A stretch of 64,000 bases of DNA from Streptomyces sp. NBC_01116 (GTDB taxonomy: Bacteria; Actinomycetota; Actinomycetes; Streptomycetales; Streptomycetaceae). Positions 57,945 through 64,000 of this stretch are shown here, one piece after another (the stretch's first letter is position 1; each line of letters starts with the position of its first letter). Location: the NCBI RefSeq assembly GCF_041435495.1, contig NZ_CP108644.1, positions 4,821,501-4,885,500 on the forward strand, in the 5' to 3' direction. A program made the translations under genes and the position numbers. Below the pieces are notes generated by a model, which was given only the letters and a program-made list of their open reading frames with translations, was not told the origin of the DNA and searched no databases.

Positions 57945-60236
57945 GTGGGCCTCAAGCCGCCGTATCTCGACCCCGCGCTGCCCGTCGCGGAGCGGGTCGC
58001 CGACCTCCTGGGGCGCATGACGCTGCCCGAGAAGGTCGGCCAGATGCTCCAGCTCAACGCCAAGGAGGGGGTGCGGCACCTCGTCGAGGACCTGCACGCG
58101 GGCTCGATCCTGCACGCCTCGCCGGAGCGGGTGGGCGAGGCCGCCGTGCTCACCGCCAGGACCCGGCTGCGCATCCCGCTGCTGGTCGCCGAGGACTGCA
58201 TCCACGGGCACTCCTTCTGGGAGGGGGCCACGATCTACCCGACGCAGCTCGGGATGGCCGCCACCTGGGACCCGGAGCTGGTGGAGCGGATCGCGCGGGC
58301 GACGGCGGTCGAGGTCGCGGCGACCGGGGTGCACTGGACGTTCTCGCCGGTTCTCTGCATCACCCGCGACCTGCGGTGGGGCCGGGTCAGCGAGACCTTC
58401 GGCGAGGACCCGTTCCTGATCGGCGAGCTGGCCTCCGCGATGGTGCGCGGCTACCAGGGCGACGGCCTGACCGACCCGACCGCGATCCTGGCGTGCGCCA
58501 AGCACTTCGCCGGGTACTCCGAGACGCAGGGCGGCCGGGACGCCAGCGAGGCGGACATATCACGGCGCAAGCTGCGCTCCTGGTTCCTGCCGCCGTTCGA
58601 GCGGGTCGCCAAGGAGGGCTGCCGCACGTTCATGCTCGGTTACCAGTCGATGGACGGCGTGCCGATCACCGTGAACAACTGGCTGCTCAACGAGGTGCTG
58701 CGCGGTGAGTGGGGCTACACCGGGACCCTGGTCACCGACTGGGACAACGTCGGCCGCATGGTGTGGGAGCAGAAGGTCTACGCCGACTACGCGCAGGCGT
58801 CGGCGGCGGCGGTCCGCGCGGGCAACGACATGGTGATGACGACGTCGGACTTCTTCGCGGGCGCCCAGGAGGCGGTGGCGCAGGGTGCGTTGGCGGAGGC
58901 CGAGATCGACGCGGCCGTACGCCGCATCCTGACGCTCAAGTTCGAGCTGGGCCTCTTCGAGGACCCGCGCCACCCCGACGCCGCCCGGCAGGCGGAGGTC
59001 ATCGGCAGCGGTGCGCACGCGCTGCTGAACCTGGAGGCGGCCCGCCGTTCGCTCGTCCTGCTGACCAATGACGGAACGCTCCCGTTCGCGGGCGGCCTGG
59101 AGGCGGACGGGGAGGGCCGGGGCCTTCCACTCGCCTCCGGCGGCCCCCGTACGGTGGCGGTCGTCGGCCCCAACGCGGACGACGCACAGACCCAGTTGGG
59201 CGACTGGGCGGGCTCCTCGGGCCAGGCCGACTGGCTGCCGGAGGGCCAGCCGCGCGCCATGATCCGTACCGTCCTCGACGGCTTCCGCGACCACGTGCCC
59301 GCCGACTGGACGGTCGCGTACGCGCCCGGGGCCCGGATCCTCGACGTGGGCCCCGACCCGGAGGGCGCGTTCTTCCCGGACGGGCAGCCCCGCCCGGAGG
59401 TCGTCGTCCCGGCGGCCCCCGACGCCTCGCTGATCGCGGACGCGGTCGCCGCCGCCGAGGCCGCCGATCACGTGGTCGCCGTCGTCGGCGACCGGATCGA
59501 GCTGGTCGGCGAGGGCAAGTCCACCGCGACGCTCGAACTCGTGGGCGATCAGGTGGCGTTGCTGGACGCGCTGGCCGCGACGGGCAAGCCGTTCGCCGTC
59601 GTGGTGATCAGCTCCAAGCCGCTGGTGCTGCCGCCGTCCGCGCTCGGCGCGGCGGCGATCGTGTACGCGGCCAACCCGGGGATGCTCGGCGGCCGGGCGG
59701 TCGCGGAGTTGCTGCTCGGCCTGATCGAGCCGGCCGGCCGGCTGCCGCTGTCCTTCGCCCGGCACGCGGGCCAGCAGCCGACGTACTACAACCAGGTGCG
59801 TGGCCAGCACGGCTCGCGCTACGCGGACCTCACCCAGAGCCCGGCGTTCGCGTTCGGCGAGGGGCTGAGCTACACGACCGTGGACTACACGGACCTGAAG
59901 GTGCTGACGTCGGTGGTCGACGAGTCGGAGACCGTACGGGCCCGGGTCACGGTCACCAACACGGGGGCTCGGCCCGCGCTGGAGACGGTGCAGGCGTACG
60001 TGAGTGACACGGTGACGTCGGTGACCTGGGCGGAGAAGGAGCTGAAGGCCTACCGGCAGGTGGCGCTGGCCCCGGGGGAGTCGCGCGAGATCCTCTTCGA
60101 ACTCCCGGCGGCCGACTGCACCCTCGTGGACGCGGAGGGCCACCGCGTCGTGGAGCCGGGCCGCTTCGAGCTGCTGGTGGGGCCGTCGTCCCGCGACGAG
60201 GCTTTGTTGCGGGGGGAGTTCACGGTCAAGGGCTGA
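57945..60236 (+). CDS. glycoside hydrolase family 3 (beta-glucosidase-like)
   Basis: A 763-aa enzyme. The N-terminal barrel has AEDCIHGHSFWEGATIYP, CAKHFAGYSETQGGRD with the substrate-binding Lys-His, and the nucleophile Asp265 in LVTDWDN. The second alpha/beta domain carries the acid/base region (VVGDRIELVGEGKS), and the C-terminus is a fibronectin-III-like domain (TVTNTGARPALETVQAYVSD). No signal peptide, so it acts in the cytoplasm on imported oligosaccharides. GTG 57945 has AAGGA six bases upstream, better than the GTG five codons earlier. No sugar transporter adjoins. Confidence 0.92.
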   Translation: MGLKPPYLDPALPVAERVADLLGRMTLPEKVGQMLQLNAKEGVRHLVEDLHAGSILHASPERVGEAAVLTARTRLRIPLLVAEDCIHGHSFWEGATIYPTQLGMAATWDPELVERIARATAVEVAATGVHWTFSPVLCITRDLRWGRVSETFGEDPFLIGELASAMVRGYQGDGLTDPTAILACAKHFAGYSETQGGRDASEADISRRKLRSWFLPPFERVAKEGCRTFMLGYQSMDGVPITVNNWLLNEVLRGEWGYTGTLVTDWDNVGRMVWEQKVYADYAQASAAAVRAGNDMVMTTSDFFAGAQEAVAQGALAEAEIDAAVRRILTLKFELGLFEDPRHPDAARQAEVIGSGAHALLNLEAARRSLVLLTNDGTLPFAGGLEADGEGRGLPLASGGPRTVAVVGPNADDAQTQLGDWAGSSGQADWLPEGQPRAMIRTVLDGFRDHVPADWTVAYAPGARILDVGPDPEGAFFPDGQPRPEVVVPAAPDASLIADAVAAAEAADHVVAVVGDRIELVGEGKSTATLELVGDQVALLDALAATGKPFAVVVISSKPLVLPPSALGAAAIVYAANPGMLGGRAVAELLLGLIEPAGRLPLSFARHAGQQPTYYNQVRGQHGSRYADLTQSPAFAFGEGLSYTTVDYTDLKVLTSVVDESETVRARVTVTNTGARPALETVQAYVSDTVTSVTWAEKELKAYRQVALAPGESREILFELPAADCTLVDAEGHRVVEPGRFELLVGPSSRDEALLRGEFTVKG

Positions 60237-60251
60237 GCCCGGGGGGGCGTG

Positions 60252-60370
60252 GTCCGGGCGCACGGTGCAGGTGGTGGCCGGGGGCCGTGGGTCGGGCGCA
60301 CGGCGCGGGTGGTGGCCGGGGGCCGTGGGTCGGGCGCACGGCGCGGGTGGTGGCCGGGGCGCACGGCACC
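60252..60370. repeat. 38-bp tandem repeat after the GH3 gene
   Basis: Units built on GTCGGGCGCACGGCGCGGGT and a GGTGGTGGCCGGGGGCC half repeat with a 38-base period (60291, 60329), plus degenerate copies before and after. It lies between convergent GH3 and membrane-protein genes. Confidence 0.88.
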
Positions 60371-60390
60371 GGTGGCAGGGGGGCGCCCGG

Positions 60391-61269
60391 TCAGGAGCCG
60401 CCGGACGTCCTAGACAGCTCGTACAGGTCCCCGGAGTCCGGGTCGCCGATGGACTGGTAGAGGGTGGGCCGGCTCTCCGTGCCGCCGACGTTCCAGTAGC
60501 CGAACCTGCACGGGGCGACGTGGATGTTCAACACCTGCGACCTCGTGTCCCCACCGGCTTCGTACGTCCAGGTGCCCTGCCCCGTACACGCGTCGGGTTC
60601 GCTGTCGCTGTCGTCACCGCCGTCGGTGTCGTCCTCGGCGCCGAGACCGACGACGGCGACCCGGCCGTCCGCCGTGAACGCGATCGTTCCGCCGCGGCCG
60701 TCGGACCAGCGCCCGACCAGCTCCGCCGAGGTGACCGCCGGCGGACGGTACTGGGGAATGGCCCCCGTCGCCAGACCGACGCCGCCGAGGACGGCGGTGA
60801 GGACCACGGCGACCAGCCCCCACAGCAGCACCGGCCCGAAGATCCGCTCCCGGCGCGACCGCCAGAGCAGCGCCGGAACGGTGAGCGCGGCCGTCGTCAG
60901 CGGCCAGGCCACCGCGATGCCGGCAGGCCCCGTACCGCCGGACAGCGCGACGACGAGAACGAGGGAGACGGCCGCCGCCACCGCCGGAACCCACCACCAC
61001 GCCTCACGCCCGCCGAACCGGCGTCCCAGCGCGCCGCTCAGCCAGACGGTCGGGAGGACGAGGACCACGGACAGCACGCCCGCGACCGCGGTCCCGAACA
61101 CGGCGAGCACGGGCAGGAAGAAGACGAACATCACCGAACCGCCCCCCGCGCTCGGCGATTCCTGCGTGAAGCCGTACACGACGGCCACGATGGACGCGAT
61201 GACCGCTTCGATGAGCAGGGCCAGGATCGAGAGCAGCAGCGACAGCCCGTACGGACGCTTCTTCTCCAC
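60391..61269 (-). CDS. membrane protein of unknown function
   Basis: A 292-aa protein. Five or so membrane helices in the first 180 residues are followed by an extracytoplasmic beta-rich domain (ELVGRWSDGRGGTIAFTADGRVAV; GQGTWTYEAGG) with two cysteines (DACTGQG, APCRFGYW). The C-terminal domain resembles small secreted lipocalin-like or calycin domains of Streptomyces. GTG start at 61269. Function unknown. Confidence 0.75.
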   Translation of the reverse strand: MEKKRPYGLSLLLSILALLIEAVIASIVAVVYGFTQESPSAGGGSVMFVFFLPVLAVFGTAVAGVLSVVLVLPTVWLSGALGRRFGGREAWWWVPAVAAAVSLVLVVALSGGTGPAGIAVAWPLTTAALTVPALLWRSRRERIFGPVLLWGLVAVVLTAVLGGVGLATGAIPQYRPPAVTSAELVGRWSDGRGGTIAFTADGRVAVVGLGAEDDTDGGDDSDSEPDACTGQGTWTYEAGGDTRSQVLNIHVAPCRFGYWNVGGTESRPTLYQSIGDPDSGDLYELSRTSGGS

Positions 61270-61352
61270 CGTTCAAGTCCCCCCTTGCGCACGGCGATGC
61301 ACGCGGCGCGCCCTTATCGGGGCGGCAGCCAGGACCATGGTGCCAGAGGTGT

Positions 61353-61366
61353 TTGAACGCGTTCAA
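61353..61366. promoter_or_regulatory. 14-bp perfect palindrome TTGAACGCGTTCAA
   Basis: This dyad lies 84 bases upstream of the leftward membrane-protein gene. A GTTCAAG half-site lies right before that gene's start (61271-61277). The CG centre suits LacI- or TetR-type binding. It may be the target of the TetR protein encoded from 61655. Confidence 0.6.
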
Positions 61367-61382
61367 GGCGGGGTTCGCGACG

Positions 61383-61415
61383 CTCGGGCAGTGCTTCGGC
61401 GGCGCTCTGCCCGAG
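61383..61415. other. hairpin in the 385-bp gap before a TetR gene
   Basis: CTCGGGCAG (61383-61391) pairs with CTGCCCGAG (61407-61415) around a 15-base loop. Apart from this stem and the TTGAACGCGTTCAA palindrome, the 61270-61654 gap shows no coding signal. Confidence 0.5.
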
Positions 61416-61654
61416 TGCGGCCGGGGTGTCGCCGGGGCTCGGTCGGGGCTTTCGTGGGGTGAGTCCCCGAGGAGTACGGGGTGAGTTTGGGGCGCATCCG
61501 GGGCGCGCAAAGAAGAAGCGTTTCCGCGTGCGGGTATTCCCCCATATGGGTGTGGCGTGGCAGTCCGGACGGCGGTGGGGCGAGCACAATGGGGCGGCGG
61601 TTCGTGCAGAGGCGCGCAGGCCCCTCTCCCGCACCTTGTGCTCAAGGAGGACCG

Positions 61655-62293
61655 GTGGCGGAGAGCTGGACGGTTCAGCGGACCGGGCCCGGGGACGCCG
61701 CGCGCGCCCAGGCGCGGGAACAACTTCTGGAAGCAGCCAGAGAGTTGTACGGCGTCAATGGATACCGCGCCACCGCCGAGCATGATGTGTGCGCGGCGGC
61801 CGGTGTGCCGGTCGAGGTGCTGCGTCAGGAGTACGGCTCCCGGGAGGGGCTGCTCATCGCCCTCCACAACCGGGTCACGACGACCGGGCTGCGGGCGGCG
61901 GAGAACGCCCTCCTGGTGGACGGCATCGACAAGCGCTCGATCGGGGAGCGGGTCCGGCTGCTCTTCGACGCGTACGTGGAGACCGTCACCAGCGACCCGC
62001 GCGAGGCCCGGGTGACGTTCGTCGAAGTGCTGGGCGTGAGCGCGGTGGTGGACGAGCACTGCAAGCTCTGGCGGGCCCTGTGGACGGAGTTCCTGACCGG
62101 CGAGGCCGAACGGGCGGTGGAGCGCGGCGAGGCGGAGGACCGGGACCACCGGGTGGACGTGATGGTGATGGTCGGCTCGGTGCACGAGCTGATGGCCCAC
62201 CACACCCGCCGCAGCCGCCGGGCCCGACCGGAGGAGGTCTCGGGGGAACTGACCCAGCTGGCGCTGTCGATGCTGGGGGCGCGGAGCGGGTGA
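61655..62293 (+). CDS. TetR family regulator
   Basis: A 212-aa regulator. The HTH is EQLLEAARELYGVNGYRATAEHDVCAAAGVPVEVLRQEYGSREGLL (read in parts). Its recognition helix is unusual (VPVEVLRQEYG in place of the common SxxxxYxxF). The ligand domain is helical. GTG 61655 follows a perfect AAGGAGG. It is divergent from the membrane-protein gene and precedes the beta-helix gene by 154 bases. Target unknown. Confidence 0.85.
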   Translation: MAESWTVQRTGPGDAARAQAREQLLEAARELYGVNGYRATAEHDVCAAAGVPVEVLRQEYGSREGLLIALHNRVTTTGLRAAENALLVDGIDKRSIGERVRLLFDAYVETVTSDPREARVTFVEVLGVSAVVDEHCKLWRALWTEFLTGEAERAVERGEAEDRDHRVDVMVMVGSVHELMAHHTRRSRRARPEEVSGELTQLALSMLGARSG

Positions 62294-62447
62294 GCGGGGC
62301 GGGTCGGCCCCCTCCGGGGCGGGTGCTCCCGGTCGGCGGGGTGCAGGCCACGGCCCGTGGCAGGATGCGTCGTATCCTCCGGACCGTGTGGGGCGCGGCG
62401 GAGCTGTGGTCCCCGCGGCCACCCGCTCACCGATGGACGGACGAACC

Positions 62448-64000
62448 ATGGACAGACGTGCCCTGATGCTGGCTACCGGCGGACTCCTCGGCGGGGCCGG
62501 CGCCGCGCAGTTGGCGGCCGCCGGGACGGCCGCCGCCGCACCGGCAGCGGCGGCCGGCCCCGTCTTCGACGTCCGGGCCTACGGCGCGGTCGGGGACGGC
62601 GTGGCCGACGACACCGCGGCGTTCCGAAGCGCGCTCACCGACGCGCGGGCCGTGGCCGGCGGCGGGGCGACCCTGCGGGTGCCGCCCGGCTCGTACCCGC
62701 TCGGGGAGTCCCTGTTGCTCGGGCCCGGCATGACCGTGCAGGCCTACGGGGCCCGGTTGTTCCGTACAGGCAACACCTCGGCCCTCATCAAGAACTACAC
62801 CAGCGGTATGCCCGCGGTGGCCGGCTACGGGGGCGCCGGGAACATATCCGTCTTCGGCGGTACGTGGGACATGCGTGGCAGCCGGTTCACCTCGACGTGC
62901 CCCGCCTTCGTGTTCACGCACGCCGACGGGTTCACCATCCGGGATGCGACCGTTCTCGATGTGCCCCAAGCGCACGCGATCGAACTCAACGCGGTGCGGC
63001 GGGCCCGGATCGTCGACTGTCTCTTCGACGGCGTGTACGCCGGGACCGGAACTCCGACCGTGCCGAACCGGCTGGAGGCCGTGCAGATCACCGGCGCGAC
63101 CAACGCCGCCAACCTGCCCGCCCCGGACTTCGACGGCACCCCTTGCGAGGACGTCCTGATCACGGGATGCGTGATGCGCAATTCCCGGCCCGACGTCGAC
63201 TCCCCGTACGACGCCCTCTGCGGTGACCACTACGTCGCGTCCGCCGACGGACACCGGCCGCTCCACCGGAACATCCGCGTGCTGGCCAACCGTGTGGAGA
63301 GCAGCGGGGCCTACGGGATCCGCGCCACCGACTGGCAGCAGTCGGTGATCGCCGACAACACCATCGACTCCGCGGCCGTCAACGGCATCTACGTGAGTTC
63401 GGGTTCGGGAAACGCGCTCCAGGACATCGCCATCACCGGCAACACGATTCGCGGGGCGGGCTCCGGCGGCATTGTGGTATCCAACTCGGGTGCGGGGCGC
63501 AACAGTTCGGTGGCCATCAGCGGCAACCTGATCCGCGCGACGAACGGGGAGACGGCGATCTACGTCAGCCAGACGGACGGGGCGACGATCACCGGCAACA
63601 TCGTCGCCACGACCCGCCACCCGTCCGGCGGCAACTGCCAGGGCATCCAGGTGCAGCGGTCCCCGCACGCCGTGATCACCGGCAACCACCTGTCGGACAT
63701 CGCAGGCGACGGCATCGGTGTCGACACCGGGTCGACCGAGGCCCTCATCGCCCAGAACACCGTGCTCGGTGCCACCCACAACGGGATCTCGGTGGCCTCC
63801 TCCGAAGCCGCCGTCCGCGACAACCGGATCACCGGCGCGGGCACCGGCGCCCCGGACGGGAACTACGCGATCCGGATCGGCGGCAACGCGGTGAACGTGT
63901 CGGTCCGGGGCAACGTCGCCCGGGTCGGTGAGGGGGGCGTCGCGGAGGCCGGAGTGGGTGTGATGGCAGGCAGCCAGGCCGCCTGGATCACCGGGAACGA
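62448..64000 (+). CDS. secreted right-handed parallel beta-helix protein (3' end outside window)
   Basis: At least 517 codons, open to the window edge. The start MDRRALMLATGG with a twin Arg, then an Ala-rich signal segment (cut near APAAAA), suggests Tat or Sec export. The mature protein opens with the pectate-lyase-superfamily motif FDVRAYGAVGDGVADDTAAF, followed by many NosD/PbH1 coils (ITGNTIRGAGSGGI, ISGNLIRATN, ITGNHLSDIAGDGIGV). Likely a polysaccharide lyase, epimerase or phage-tail-like glycosidase. ATG 62448 is preferred; another in-frame ATG lies five codons upstream. Confidence 0.88.
   Translation, partial: MDRRALMLATGGLLGGAGAAQLAAAGTAAAAPAAAAGPVFDVRAYGAVGDGVADDTAAFRSALTDARAVAGGGATLRVPPGSYPLGESLLLGPGMTVQAYGARLFRTGNTSALIKNYTSGMPAVAGYGGAGNISVFGGTWDMRGSRFTSTCPAFVFTHADGFTIRDATVLDVPQAHAIELNAVRRARIVDCLFDGVYAGTGTPTVPNRLEAVQITGATNAANLPAPDFDGTPCEDVLITGCVMRNSRPDVDSPYDALCGDHYVASADGHRPLHRNIRVLANRVESSGAYGIRATDWQQSVIADNTIDSAAVNGIYVSSGSGNALQDIAITGNTIRGAGSGGIVVSNSGAGRNSSVAISGNLIRATNGETAIYVSQTDGATITGNIVATTRHPSGGNCQGIQVQRSPHAVITGNHLSDIAGDGIGVDTGSTEALIAQNTVLGATHNGISVASSEAAVRDNRITGAGTGAPDGNYAIRIGGNAVNVSVRGNVARVGEGGVAEAGVGVMAGSQAAWITGN

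Noticed and set aside
1..64000. tRNA or rRNA genes, insertion sequences, integrase or att sites
   Set aside because: No cloverleaf with TTCGA-type T-arm, rRNA block, transposase or integrase motif was recognised anywhere in the window.

Overview
The window is actinobacterial chromosome, almost certainly Streptomyces. It is very GC-rich with strong third-position GC bias, many GTG and a few TTG starts, and frequent ATGA/GTGA stop-start overlaps. It carries futalosine-route menaquinone genes and families typical of Streptomyces: DUF3027, DUF2530, DUF574 methyltransferases, Scr1-type regulators, a sortase-E-type LAxTG protein and CMRxxG lipoproteins. I found no rRNA, tRNA, CRISPR array or insertion sequence.

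Layout. 0-5.4 kb: menaquinone genes mqnB-mqnD, a DUF2771 lipoprotein, an MFS permease and a DUF3027 gene. 5.4-10.1 kb: a dispersed-repeat cluster, a sacsin/Hsp90-like ATPase and a secreted protein with a paralog at 45 kb. 10.2-17.2 kb: a CtpE-like P-type ATPase, DUF2530, an NCS2 purine permease, a ribbon-helix-helix protein and a MarR-MFS pair. 17.2-20.9 kb: Uma2 nuclease, ThpR, aldo/keto reductase and small membrane proteins. 20.9-24.9 kb: a lipid and envelope operon (PAP2-DAGK fusion, YihY, PAP2) and CsbD. 25-32.2 kb: proline iminopeptidase, VOC, cupin with zinc ribbon, a receptor-like Ser/Thr kinase with an extracellular amino-acid-binding domain, SDR, a TetR/hydrolase divergon and an NTF2-like protein.

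32.2-36.3 kb: a regulatory operon of Scr1-type HTH, DUF574 methyltransferase and a PucR-like protein with a duplicated HTH. 37-39.7 kb: an 815-aa LAxTG wall-anchored protein of unknown function. 40.6-43.5 kb: a tightly overlapping operon of a WXG100-like helical protein, a DUF1023 hydrolase and a lipoprotein. It abuts, and probably truncated, an alpha/beta hydrolase gene. 44.2-48.7 kb: secreted HNH-type nuclease, the secreted paralog, a Phd/YefM-RelE toxin-antitoxin pair with a TGTACA operator, an HTH protein with a Gln-Asp repeat and a second DUF574 gene. 49-57 kb: a CPBP protease, then a divergon in which a CMR-type lipoprotein, membrane-fusion adaptor and MacB-type ABC exporter face a two-component system and a GerMN lipoprotein. 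57-64 kb: TetR/GH3 glycosidase, a membrane protein, another TetR and the start of a secreted parallel beta-helix protein.

Two themes stand out. Modular cell-surface sensing and secretion units recur: kinase-SBP fusion, WXG-like/DUF1023/lipoprotein operon, exporter-plus-TCS divergon and the LAxTG protein. Short tandem repeats also sit on or just after stop codons at many gene ends. In the two-component operon such an 18-bp repeat multiplies the GTG start of the kinase, which could tune translation. All family calls come from reading the sequence, without database searches.
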